64,000 bases of DNA, taken from contig JBNAVN010000007.1 in assembly GCA_049700315.1 (NCBI GenBank), forward strand, positions 1 to 64,000. The letters run 5' to 3'. Shown piece by piece: positions 26,325 through 35,059 of this stretch. The notes under the pieces were generated by a model. It had not been told where the DNA came from. It ran no database searches and was given only the letters and a program-made list of their open reading frames with translations. Each line of letters opens with the position of its first letter. Position 1 is the first letter of the stretch. Source of the DNA: JAOAFX01 sp049700315. Lineage in GTDB: Bacteria; Hydrothermota; Tepidihabitantia; SM23-42; JAOAFX01. A program made the position numbers and the translations under genes.

Positions 26325-29300
26325 ATGAAGGTCGGTGCGGTCTTAGTCATTGGCGGTGGAATCGGTGGTATCCAGGCATCCCTTGATCTGGCTGATTCTG
26401 GATTCAAGGTATATTTACTTGAAAAGACACCGAGCATCGGTGGTGTTATGGCACAACTTGATAAGACATTTCCAACGAATGATTGCTCAATGTGTATACT
26501 GGCACCGAAGCTCGTCAGCGCAGGTAGACATCCAAACATTGAGTTGATAACCTATGCAGAACTCAAGGGCATACAGGGTGAACCAGGAAACTTTTCAGCC
26601 CAGATTTTGAAAAAGTCACCATTTGTTGATTGGGATAAATGTAATGGATGCGGTGTGTGCTGGGAAAAGTGTCCGATAAATGTTGATTCTGATTTTGAAT
26701 GTGGTCTGGGAAAGAGAAAGGCGATATATGTTCCATTTCCCCAGGCGGTTCCAAACAAGGCAGTTATTGATAAAGAGCATTGCACATATTTTTTAAAAGG
26801 TGGTAAATGTCGTGTCTGTCAGATTCTCTGCCCGGCAAAGGCAGTAGATTTTAACATAACTGATAAAATCATTGATATCAGAGTAGGAAGTATTATTGTT
26901 GGCACTGGTTTGAAAACCTTTGACCCCCATTTAAAGTCAAGTTATGGTTATGGTAAATATGCAAATGTCATAAAATCTATTGAACTTGAAAGAATTCTGA
27001 ACGCCTCAGGTCCATTCCAGGGGCATCTTTTAAGACCTTCGGATAAAAAAGAACCACAGAAGGTTGCCTTTATTCAATGCGTTGGTTCAAGGGATACAAA
27101 ATCAGGGAATCCATATTGTTCTTCAGTCTGTTGTGTCTATGCGATAAAAGAGGCGATTTTGATGAAAGAACATATTCATTCCCTTGATTGCACAATATTT
27201 TATATGGATATGAGGACATTTGGTAAAGGTTTTGAGGCATACTACAAAAGGGCAAAAGAAAAATATGCAATAAAATTCAAGCGGGCAATGATTGGTGAGA
27301 TTACTGAAATATCTGAGAATAAAAATTTATTACTTAAGTTTGAGGATGAAGATGGTAATTTGAAAAAAGAAGAATTTGATATGGTTGTGCTGTCTGTGGG
27401 ATTGAGATCTGATGAAAATATAAAAAGACTCACTGAGATTCTTAACTTAGAATTGACAGAATTCAATTTCATAAAGTCTGCGCCCTTTTCTCCGGTTGAA
27501 ACAACGAAGCCCGGCATCTTTGTATGCGGAACTGCCTCATTACCGAAGGATATTCCTGAAACCGTGACTGGGGCAAGTGCCTCGGCACAGAAGGCGATTG
27601 AGTTGATGAAAGAAGAGAAACATAAACTTACTAAAAAGATTGAATATCCTGAAGAGATTGATTTTTCAGGTCAAACACCAAGAATCGGTGTCTTTGTCTG
27701 CCATTGCGGGATAAATATTGCCGGCACAGTAAAGGTGATGGAGGTTGTTGAATATGCAAAAACATTACCGAATGTGGTATATGCTGAGAATAATCTATAT
27801 TCCTGTTCTGACGATTCGCAAAGGCATATTAAGGAGATGATTGAAAAACACAATCTAAATCGGGTTGTGGTTGCGGCGTGCACACCCCGGACCCATGAAC
27901 CTTTGTTCCAGGAGACAATAAGAGAAAAGGGTTTGAATAAGTTCCTTTTAGAATTTACAAATATTAGGGACCAATGTTCCTGGGTACATTCTAATGAACC
28001 AGAACTGGCAACTGAGAAGGCAAAAGACCTTGTCAGGATGGCATGTGCAAGGGCGAATTATTTAGAGCCATTACCGACGATCACGATACCGGTTACACAG
28101 ACTGGATTGGTGATTGGAGGTGGCATCAGTGGAATGAATTCTGCATTGAGTCTGGCAAATCAGGGATATAAAGTCTATCTTGTTGAACAGGCAGATGAAT
28201 TGGGTGGTAATGCAAGGCATATCAATCACACGGTTGACCAAAGAGATCTTAAAGAGTATTTGAAATCATTAATAAATCAGGTTGAAGCAAATCCCAATAT
28301 CAAAATTCATAAGAACAGTAAAATAGAATCTGTGGTTGGGTATATTGGCAATTTCCACACGAGGATAAAGAGGCAGAAAATGGAAAAACAGGAAATAGTT
28401 GAAATTGAACATGGTGTGATAATTGTAGCAACAGGCGCCAATGAATACAAGCCAACCGAATATCTTTATGGCAAAGATCCGAGAATAATCACACAAAGGG
28501 AGTTGGAAGAGATGTTTTTTGACCATCAGACCATCAGACTATCAGACTATCAGACTATCGTTATGATTCAATGTGTCGGCTCACGCGACAACGAAAGAAA
28601 ATATTGTAGTAGAATCTGCTGTTTGCAGGCAATAAAGAATGCTTTGGCTATCAAAGAGAGAAATCCTGATGCTGAAGTCATTATCTTCTACAAAGACATA
28701 AGGACTTATGGATTGAATGAAATATATTACCAGAAGGCAAGGGATGCTGGCGTTTTATTTGTAAGATATGATGATGAATTTAAACCCGAGATTTCTCTTC
28801 GTAATGGTGCAGTTTTTGTTAAGGCAAAAGAGCCAATATTAAACGAAGAGATTGAATTGCCTGCAGACTTAATTGTCCTTTCTGCAGGGATTGTGCCTGA
28901 TGAATCAAACAGAGAGATTGCCCAATTATTAAAAGTTCCCTTGAATGAAGATGGTTTCTTCCTTGAAGCACATATGAAACTTCGGCCAGTGGATTTTGCT
29001 ACAGATGGGATATTTATCTGTGGTATGGCGCATTCACCAAAGACAATTGATGAATCAATCGCGCAAGCCCAAGCAGCCGGTGCAAGGGCAGGCATAGTTC
29101 TTTCAAGGGATACGATTGAAGTTCTACCTGCGGTTGCTGAAGTTGATAGTGAAAGATGTATTGGTTGTGGAATATGTGAGAAATTGTGCGTATACCAGGC
29201 ACATGAGTTAAAAAAGACTGAAAAGGGTTATCGCTCAGAGGTCATTTTTGCTTATTGTAAGGGCTGCGGTAGTTGTGCAGCATCCTGTCCTCAGCAGGCA

Positions 29301-29357
29301 ATCACGATGAAGCATTTTACAAATGAACAGATAATGGCAATGGTGGAAGCACTATGA
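26325..29357 (+). CDS. hdrA: Double-length HdrA (two fused HdrA units)
   Basis: About 1010 residues from the ATG at 26325; an in-frame ATG 78 bases upstream lies inside the repeat spacer and is rejected. First unit: FAD motif GGGIGG near 10-15, Cys at 54 and 57, a [4Fe-4S] motif at C106/C109/C112/C116, and further Cys at 153, 162, 165 and 169. The middle carries the HdrA N-terminal signature (VCHCGINIAG, ACTPRTHEP), then a second FAD motif (GGGISG). The C-terminus has two ferredoxin motifs at C945-C955 and C978-C988. Two flavins in one chain suggest two linked electron-splitting or relay sites. There is no Shine-Dalgarno before the ATG. A 100-bp block (28516-28615) is identical to one in the next hdrA. 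Confidence 0.92.
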   Translation: MKVGAVLVIGGGIGGIQASLDLADSGFKVYLLEKTPSIGGVMAQLDKTFPTNDCSMCILAPKLVSAGRHPNIELITYAELKGIQGEPGNFSAQILKKSPFVDWDKCNGCGVCWEKCPINVDSDFECGLGKRKAIYVPFPQAVPNKAVIDKEHCTYFLKGGKCRVCQILCPAKAVDFNITDKIIDIRVGSIIVGTGLKTFDPHLKSSYGYGKYANVIKSIELERILNASGPFQGHLLRPSDKKEPQKVAFIQCVGSRDTKSGNPYCSSVCCVYAIKEAILMKEHIHSLDCTIFYMDMRTFGKGFEAYYKRAKEKYAIKFKRAMIGEITEISENKNLLLKFEDEDGNLKKEEFDMVVLSVGLRSDENIKRLTEILNLELTEFNFIKSAPFSPVETTKPGIFVCGTASLPKDIPETVTGASASAQKAIELMKEEKHKLTKKIEYPEEIDFSGQTPRIGVFVCHCGINIAGTVKVMEVVEYAKTLPNVVYAENNLYSCSDDSQRHIKEMIEKHNLNRVVVAACTPRTHEPLFQETIREKGLNKFLLEFTNIRDQCSWVHSNEPELATEKAKDLVRMACARANYLEPLPTITIPVTQTGLVIGGGISGMNSALSLANQGYKVYLVEQADELGGNARHINHTVDQRDLKEYLKSLINQVEANPNIKIHKNSKIESVVGYIGNFHTRIKRQKMEKQEIVEIEHGVIIVATGANEYKPTEYLYGKDPRIITQRELEEMFFDHQTIRLSDYQTIVMIQCVGSRDNERKYCSRICCLQAIKNALAIKERNPDAEVIIFYKDIRTYGLNEIYYQKARDAGVLFVRYDDEFKPEISLRNGAVFVKAKEPILNEEIELPADLIVLSAGIVPDESNREIAQLLKVPLNEDGFFLEAHMKLRPVDFATDGIFICGMAHSPKTIDESIAQAQAAGARAGIVLSRDTIEVLPAVAEVDSERCIGCGICEKLCVYQAHELKKTEKGYRSEVIFAYCKGCGSCAASCPQQAITMKHFTNEQIMAMVEAL
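28521..28559. repeat. 8-bp tandem repeat inside hdrA
   Basis: Five consecutive units of ACCATCAG/ACTATCAG within the coding sequence, encoding HQTIRLSDYQT. The same array occurs at 32619-32657 in the second double-length hdrA. Confidence 0.85.
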
Positions 29358-29528
29358 ATTTAAATTCCAAATTCCAAATCTCAAATTCCAAACAATATTT
29401 AAATCCCAATATACAAAGTTCCGTTATCATTAGGTTGGGGTTAAGAAACTGGTTTACCAGCATCCCAACCCTAACCTTTAGACCATATTTGAGATACATA
29501 AGTTGTAATATGGTTTCTGGAGAGAACA
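29358..29528. repeat. Conserved spacer between hdrA and mvhD, copy 1
   Basis: This 171-base spacer begins with AAATTCCAAATTCCAAAT-type units and includes CATCCCAACCCTAACC (29461-29476). It is about 90% identical by eye to 33456-33626, the same position in the second hdrA-mvhD unit. Its 3' end supplies the CTGGAG ribosome site of mvhD. Confidence 0.85.
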
Positions 29529-30287
29529 ATGGTTGATTTTCAACCAAGGATTCTTGGCTTTCTCTGTAACTGGTGTTCTTATGCCGGTGCTGACCTTGCG
29601 GGTGTATCAAGGATTCAGTATCGTCCGAATATTCGTGTGATAAGGGTGATGTGTTCAGGCAGGGTTGACCCAATTTTTATAATCAATGCATTTTTGAGAA
29701 AGATTGATGGGGTGATGGTGCTGGGTTGTCATTTTGGAGATTGTCATTATCTTAATGGAAATTACAATGTGGAAAAAAGAATTATTGCTGCCCTGAAGCT
29801 TTTATCTTTCACAGAAATTGAAAAGGATAGGTTATATTTAGATTGGGTGTCTGCAGCGGAAGGCGAAAGGTTTGCAAATCTTGTGAATACCTTTGTAAAC
29901 AAGATTAAAAATATTGGTCCGATAAGTATTTCTAAACAAACCGAGGAAATGCTTCTATCAGTCAAGGATGTCCTAAGAGGTGAAATATTCAGACATCTTA
30001 CCGGGGTTGAATATCAGATAACAGAAAAAGAGAATGTTTATGGTGAAAAGATTCCTTCTGATGAGTTTGAGAAAAGGCTTGAAAAAATATTATATGAGGA
30101 ATATACAAAAGCAAGGGTTTTAAGATTATTGAAAGATAACGAATTGGCGGTCCCGCAGATAGCCATTAAATTAAACATATTTCCTGATGTTGCATTCAAA
30201 TCTGTCTGCTCACTCCAGGAAAGTGGCGATGTGTCAATGAAGGAGATAAAGGATGGATATCCATTATACAAGGCTAATAAATTCTAA
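29529..30287 (+). CDS. mvhD: MvhD-type [2Fe-2S] protein with C-terminal winged-helix-like domain
   Basis: 252 residues. The first about 130 match MvhD/FrhD electron-transfer subunits (LCNWCSYAGADLAG, MCSGRVDP, LGCHFGDCHY). The remaining about 110, starting near residue 140, include ARVLRLLKDNELAVPQIAIK, then a probable recognition helix and DGYPLYKA, a pattern typical of winged helix-turn-helix domains. MvhD links HdrA to a partner oxidoreductase. The extra domain might bind DNA, linking redox state to transcription, or serve only as a docking module. The paralogue at 33627 lacks it. Confidence 0.85.
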   Translation: MVDFQPRILGFLCNWCSYAGADLAGVSRIQYRPNIRVIRVMCSGRVDPIFIINAFLRKIDGVMVLGCHFGDCHYLNGNYNVEKRIIAALKLLSFTEIEKDRLYLDWVSAAEGERFANLVNTFVNKIKNIGPISISKQTEEMLLSVKDVLRGEIFRHLTGVEYQITEKENVYGEKIPSDEFEKRLEKILYEEYTKARVLRLLKDNELAVPQIAIKLNIFPDVAFKSVCSLQESGDVSMKEIKDGYPLYKANKF

Positions 30288-30431
30288 ATCCGAAATCCGA
30301 AATACCAAACAATATCTAAATCACAAATTCCAATCTTTAAAACAAAACATATTTTGTTTGGAATTTGTTATTTTGGTGATTGGAATTTGTTTAGAATTTA
30401 GTGCTTCGAATTTAGAATCTTAATTGCTGAT
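30288..30431. repeat. Inverted-repeat spacer before the second double-length hdrA
   Basis: Near-copy of 26138-26324, with the same AAAACAAAACAT palindrome core and the same ending (TTGCTGAT) directly before the ATG. Confidence 0.7.
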
Positions 30432-33400
30432 ATGAAGGTCGGTGCAGTCTTAGTCGTTGGTGGTGGAATCGGTGGTATCCAGGCATCGCTGGATCTGGCA
30501 AATTCTGGATTTAAGGTTTTTCTGATTGATTCTGCACCTGCAATCGGTGGCATAATGGCGATGCTTGATAAGACATTTCCAACCAATGATTGCTCAATGT
30601 GTATTATGGCGCCGAAACTTGTAGAATGTGCACGCCATTTGAATATAAGAATCATCCCTGATGCAAAGATTGAAGGGCTGAGTGGTGAAGGTGGAAATTT
30701 TGTTGTAAGGATCCGTAAGAAGGCTCGGTATATAGATACTACAAAATGCACGGGTTGTGGGGAATGTAAGAAACACTGTCCAATAGAGGTTGCAGATAGA
30801 TTCAATCAGGGTTTAACAAATAGAAAGAGTATCTTTATTGATTATCCACAGGCCGTTCCTGCAGTTTATGCGATTGACAAAAACAATTGTCTTGGATGCG
30901 GAGTATGTGAGAAGATATGCCTTGCTGGGGCAGTTAAATACAAAGATACTGATATAATAGAGCATATAAATGTTGGTTCAATAATCCTTTCTTCAGGTTC
31001 AGATATATTTGATCCCAAGAGTTATACAAATTTTGGGTATGGTTATTACAAAAATGTTGTAACAAGTCTTGAATTTGAACGGATTCTGTCTGCTTCCGGA
31101 CCATTTTCCGGACATTTGCTCAGACCTTATGAAGGAAAAGTGCCAAAAAGGATTGCCTTTTTCCAGTGTGTAGGTTCAAGAGACCCACAATCTGGAAAAG
31201 ACTATTGTTCTTCGGTATGTTGCACGTATGCGATAAAAGAGGCGATAATTGCGAAGGAACATTCAAAGAATGGGCTTGAGACAACAATATTTTATATGGA
31301 GATAAGGACATTTGGCAAGGGATTTGAGGATTATTATAACCGTGCAAAGAATGAATATGGTGTGAGATTTATTCGTGCAGGTGTATCAAGAGTTGAAGAA
31401 GTCAAGGAGACAAAAAATTTGATTGTCCATTATGAAGATGAAGAAGGTACTATAAAACAGGAAGAATTTGATATGGTGGTGTTGTCGGTTGGTCTTGTGC
31501 CAAAACCGGACATGCGTAATTTATCGCGCTACCTGCGGGTAAATCTGAATAATTATGGTTTTTGTAAGACTTCTGAGTTTATTCCAGTTGACACAATTCG
31601 TGACGGAATTTTTGTCTGTGGTGCATTTGCTGGTCCTAAGGACATTCCAGAGACAGTCGCCCAAGCATCTGCTGCTGCTGGTAGGGCGATGGCTTTATTG
31701 TCTGATTCCAGGGGTAGTTTGATCATCAACAAAGAGTATCCTCAAGAATTGGATGTGTTAACTGAAAAATCACGCATAGGTGTATTTGTGTGTCACTGTG
31801 GAATAAATATTGGCGGATATGTAAATGTTCCTGAAGTTGTAGAGTATGTAAAAAAATTGCCGGATGTAGTATTTGCAGACAGCAATCTTTATACCTGCTC
31901 CCAGGATACGCAAAAGAGGATAATTGAAAAGATTAAAGAGCATAATTTGAACCGGATTGTTGTTGCTTCCTGCACGCCAAGGACCCATGAACCACTTTTC
32001 AGAGAGACTATTCGTGAAGCGGGGTTGAACCCTTATCTATTTGAAATGGCAAATATAAGAGACCAGTGCTCCTGGATTCATATGAATGAACCTGAACTCG
32101 CAACCGAGAAGGCAAAAGACCTGGTCAGGATGGCAGTATCAAAGGCAAGGTTACTTATGCCTTTGAAAAGGGTTGAGATTGATGTTATACAAAAAGCATT
32201 GGTGATTGGTGGTGGCATTGCAGGTATGAGTTCGGCACTTTTGCTTGCTGAACAGGGATTTGAAGTCTTTCTCGTTGAAAGAGATAGTGAACTCGGTGGC
32301 AATCTTCGGCATATATATAAAACCCTTGAGAATAGAGATGTGCAGTATTTTTTAAATCGGACCATTGAAAAAGTAAAGAATAATAAACTTATAAATGTCT
32401 ATACAAATGCCCGGATTGAACAGATAACAGGATTTGTAGGGAATTATAAGACAACAATAAAGATGCAAGAAGCAGGAAGCCAGAAACAAGAAATAGGTGA
32501 GATTGAACATGGCGTGATTATCGTTGCTACAGGTGCTAAGGAATATAAACCTACCGAATATCTCTATGGCAAAGATCCGAGAATAATTACGCAGAGGGAG
32601 TTGGAAGAGATGCTTTTTGACCATCAGACCATCAGACTATCAGACTATCAGACTATCGTTATGATTCAATGTGTCGGCTCACGCGACAACGAAAGAAAAT
32701 ATTGTAGTAGAATTTGCTGTTCCCAGGCAATCAAAAATGCCTTGAATCTTCTTGAGGTAAATTCCGATGCAAATATCTATATTCTTTACAAAGATGTACG
32801 CACTTATGGATTTAAAGAAGAACTATATCGCCGGGCACGAGAAAAGGGAATTCTTTTTATTAGATATGATGATTTAAAGAAACCAGAATTGGAGATTGAA
32901 GATGGAAGATTGAAAATCAAGGCTTTTGAACCCATTTTGAAAGAAGAATTGAAGATAGATGCGGATCTGGTTGTTCTTTCTGCGGGAATTGTTCCGGAAT
33001 CTAATAATGCAGAACTTGCAAAGATGTTGAAAGTTCCTTTGAATAATGATGGTTTCTTTCTTGAAGCACATATCAAATTAAGACCGGTTGATTTTGCAAC
33101 TGAAGGTGCATTTGTCGCCGGAATGGCACATAGTCCGATGACGATTGCTGAATCTATCATTCAGGCACAGGCATCTGCTGCCCGTGCTACCACTATTCTT
33201 TCAAACAAAAAGTATTATGCCGAGGCAACGATTTCTTCAGTCAATGAAGACCTTTGTGCGGGTTGCGGTATGTGTGGTGCACTATGTCCTTATGAGGCAA
33301 TAGTTTACAAAGAGAAGGATGGTAAGAAAATCTCAAGTGTTAATGAGGCATTGTGCAAGGGATGTGGGACCTGTGTTGCCTCCTGTTCTTCTGGCGCAAT

Positions 33401-33455
33401 GACTCAGTATGGCTTCACAAAAAAACAGATAATGGCAATGGTGGAAGCGATATGA
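30432..33455 (+). CDS. hdrA: Double-length HdrA, second copy
   Basis: A 1007-residue paralogue of 26325-29357 with the same order: FAD motif GGGIGG, Cys pair CSMC, a [4Fe-4S] motif CTGCGECKKHCP and a second motif CLGCGVCEKICL. Then come the VCHCGINIGG/SCTPRTHEP module, a second FAD motif GGGIAG and two C-terminal ferredoxins (CAGCGMCGALCP, CKGCGTCVASCS). Most of the protein has diverged from the first copy, but 32614-32713 is identical at DNA level to 28516-28615. It lacks a visible ribosome site, like its paralogue. It probably serves the same HdrBC pair or an alternative donor via the second MvhD. Confidence 0.92.
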   Translation: MKVGAVLVVGGGIGGIQASLDLANSGFKVFLIDSAPAIGGIMAMLDKTFPTNDCSMCIMAPKLVECARHLNIRIIPDAKIEGLSGEGGNFVVRIRKKARYIDTTKCTGCGECKKHCPIEVADRFNQGLTNRKSIFIDYPQAVPAVYAIDKNNCLGCGVCEKICLAGAVKYKDTDIIEHINVGSIILSSGSDIFDPKSYTNFGYGYYKNVVTSLEFERILSASGPFSGHLLRPYEGKVPKRIAFFQCVGSRDPQSGKDYCSSVCCTYAIKEAIIAKEHSKNGLETTIFYMEIRTFGKGFEDYYNRAKNEYGVRFIRAGVSRVEEVKETKNLIVHYEDEEGTIKQEEFDMVVLSVGLVPKPDMRNLSRYLRVNLNNYGFCKTSEFIPVDTIRDGIFVCGAFAGPKDIPETVAQASAAAGRAMALLSDSRGSLIINKEYPQELDVLTEKSRIGVFVCHCGINIGGYVNVPEVVEYVKKLPDVVFADSNLYTCSQDTQKRIIEKIKEHNLNRIVVASCTPRTHEPLFRETIREAGLNPYLFEMANIRDQCSWIHMNEPELATEKAKDLVRMAVSKARLLMPLKRVEIDVIQKALVIGGGIAGMSSALLLAEQGFEVFLVERDSELGGNLRHIYKTLENRDVQYFLNRTIEKVKNNKLINVYTNARIEQITGFVGNYKTTIKMQEAGSQKQEIGEIEHGVIIVATGAKEYKPTEYLYGKDPRIITQRELEEMLFDHQTIRLSDYQTIVMIQCVGSRDNERKYCSRICCSQAIKNALNLLEVNSDANIYILYKDVRTYGFKEELYRRAREKGILFIRYDDLKKPELEIEDGRLKIKAFEPILKEELKIDADLVVLSAGIVPESNNAELAKMLKVPLNNDGFFLEAHIKLRPVDFATEGAFVAGMAHSPMTIAESIIQAQASAARATTILSNKKYYAEATISSVNEDLCAGCGMCGALCPYEAIVYKEKDGKKISSVNEALCKGCGTCVASCSSGAMTQYGFTKKQIMAMVEAI

Positions 33456-33626
33456 ATTTAAATTCCAAATTCCAAATTTCAAATTCCAAACAATATTTAA
33501 ATCCCAATGTACAAAGTTCCGTTATCATTAAGTTGGGGTTAAGAAGCTCATTCACCAGCATCCCAACCCTAACCTTTATACCATTTTTGAGATACATAAG
33601 TTGTAATATTGTTTCTGGAGAAAGTT
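33456..33626. repeat. Conserved spacer between hdrA and mvhD, copy 2
   Basis: Second copy of the 171-base spacer at 29358-29528. It also carries the CATCCCAACCCTAACC block and ends in the CTGGAG ribosome site. Confidence 0.85.
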
Positions 33627-34070
33627 ATGGCTAATTTCAAACCCAGAATAATTGTCTTCTGTTGTAACTGGTGTTCTTATGCAGGAGCAGACCTTGCTGG
33701 GGTATCGCGTCTGCAGATGAATCCTAATTTCAGGATAATCAGGACGATGTGTTCAGGAAGGATAGAACCTGAATTTATATTGACTGCATTCAAAAAAGGT
33801 GTGGATGGAGTTTTAATCACAGGATGCCATCCAGGTGATTGTCATTATATTTCAGGTAATTACAAGACGTTGAGGCGATATAATGCATTAAAATTATTAT
33901 TGAAAGAGATGGGCATTGATGATAGACGCCTTAAATTGGAATGGATTTCAGCAGGAGAGGGTGCAAGGTTCCAGGAGGTCATCAACACTTTCATAAAAAA
34001 TATCACAGAACTCGGACCCATGGAAAAGGCAGACTCCCCAAAGACGCAAAGTGTCAATTTAGTAAAATAA
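33627..34070 (+). CDS. mvhD: MvhD-type [2Fe-2S] electron-transfer subunit
   Basis: 147 residues from the ATG at 33627, chosen over an upstream in-frame TTG because CTGGAG lies 6 nt before it. It carries the MvhD signatures CCNWCSYAGADLAGVSR, MCSGRIEP and TGCHPGDCHY. It should transfer electrons between HdrA and a donor such as hydrogenase or formate dehydrogenase. It is the last gene of the Hdr supercluster and has no C-terminal winged helix, unlike 29529-30287. Confidence 0.92.
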   Translation: MANFKPRIIVFCCNWCSYAGADLAGVSRLQMNPNFRIIRTMCSGRIEPEFILTAFKKGVDGVLITGCHPGDCHYISGNYKTLRRYNALKLLLKEMGIDDRRLKLEWISAGEGARFQEVINTFIKNITELGPMEKADSPKTQSVNLVK

Positions 34071-34102
34071 CGATCTAATCCATTGCGGTAAAGATTTCAG
34101 TG

Positions 34103-34130
34103 TTGACACATTTGTATATTGGATTATAAT
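34103..34130 (+). promoter_or_regulatory. Leaderless-type promoter of the M55 peptidase gene
   Basis: TTGACA, 16-bp spacer, TATAAT, then exactly 5 nt to the ATG at 34136. There is no room for a ribosome site, so the transcript should begin at or beside the start codon. Confidence 0.85.
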
Positions 34131-34135
34131 CATCA

Positions 34136-34959
34136 ATGACTAAAAAGATAAATTTATTCATATCATTTGATTTAGAAGGTGTAAGTGGTGTGACATCCTG
34201 GAAAGAGATGAAAAAGGATTCACCTGATCTATCGCGTATCCGGAAGATTGCCACCCAGGAAGTAAATTCAGCAATCCGCGGTGTAAGAAAAAGCGGTATG
34301 GAAATCGGCGAAATTCTTATCTGTGATTCACATGCCTCAGGTGAGAATCTACTGATTGAAGAACTTGAACCAGGTATAAATCTTATTAAGGGCACTCAGC
34401 GGAATTACTATATGATGGAAGGGCTTAATGAAAACTTTGATATAGTATTTTTTATCGGTTATCATGCGATGGTGGGCACAGAGGCAGGAATAATGGACCA
34501 TTCTTATTCTTCAAGTCTTATTTACAATATAAAGATAAATGGCGAGTATGTTGGAGAGTCTGAGATAAATGCCGGAATTGCCGGGCACTATGGCGTTCCC
34601 CTGGGATTGGTATCCGGTGATGATAAGCTTGCCAAAGAGATAAAAAGATTTTTTGGTCCACAGGTTGAGACAGTGGTCACAAAGTATACCATTTCAAGAT
34701 TCTGTGCAAAATGCAGGCATCCAGCTGATGTCCAGAAAGAAATAGAAATAAAGGCACAGAGGGTAATAAAAAAGATAAATAAATTAAAACCATTCAAATT
34801 TAAATATCCAATCAATGCTGAAATTGAAATGATAAACTCACTCTTTGGAGATGCGATAAAAAATCTGTCTGGATTAAAAAGAATGTCAGCAAGGAGATTT
34901 ATCTTCAAGGCAAGAGACATCCTTGAATTCTATCACCACCTGATGCTCATCTGCGACCT
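34136..34959 (+). CDS. M55-family D-aminopeptidase (DppA-like), 3' end lost in gap
   Basis: About 274 residues are visible before the 100-N gap. M55 peptidases are zinc D-aminopeptidases. Visible motifs are FDLEGVSGV near the N-terminus (metal-binding Asp and Glu), ICDSHASGENL, and GYHAMVGTEAGIMDHSY. Length is already close to the whole family, so only the tail should be missing. The frame happens to run through the N stretch into the next gene, but the two are unrelated proteins. Likely cytoplasmic, acting on D-amino-acid peptides from cell-wall turnover; it has its own promoter and is separate from the Hdr operon. Confidence 0.88.
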
Positions 34960-35059
34960 NNNNNNNNNNNNNNNNNNNNNNNNNNNNNNNNNNNNNNNNN
35001 NNNNNNNNNNNNNNNNNNNNNNNNNNNNNNNNNNNNNNNNNNNNNNNNNNNNNNNNNNN
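34960..35059. other. Scaffold gap (100 N)
   Basis: Exactly 100 Ns, a conventional placeholder for unknown length. Adjacency of the two sides rests on scaffolding only. Confidence 1.

Noticed and set aside
28521..28559. Iteron-type origin or binding array
   Set aside because: It lies in coding sequence with the same array in the paralogue and no origin features.
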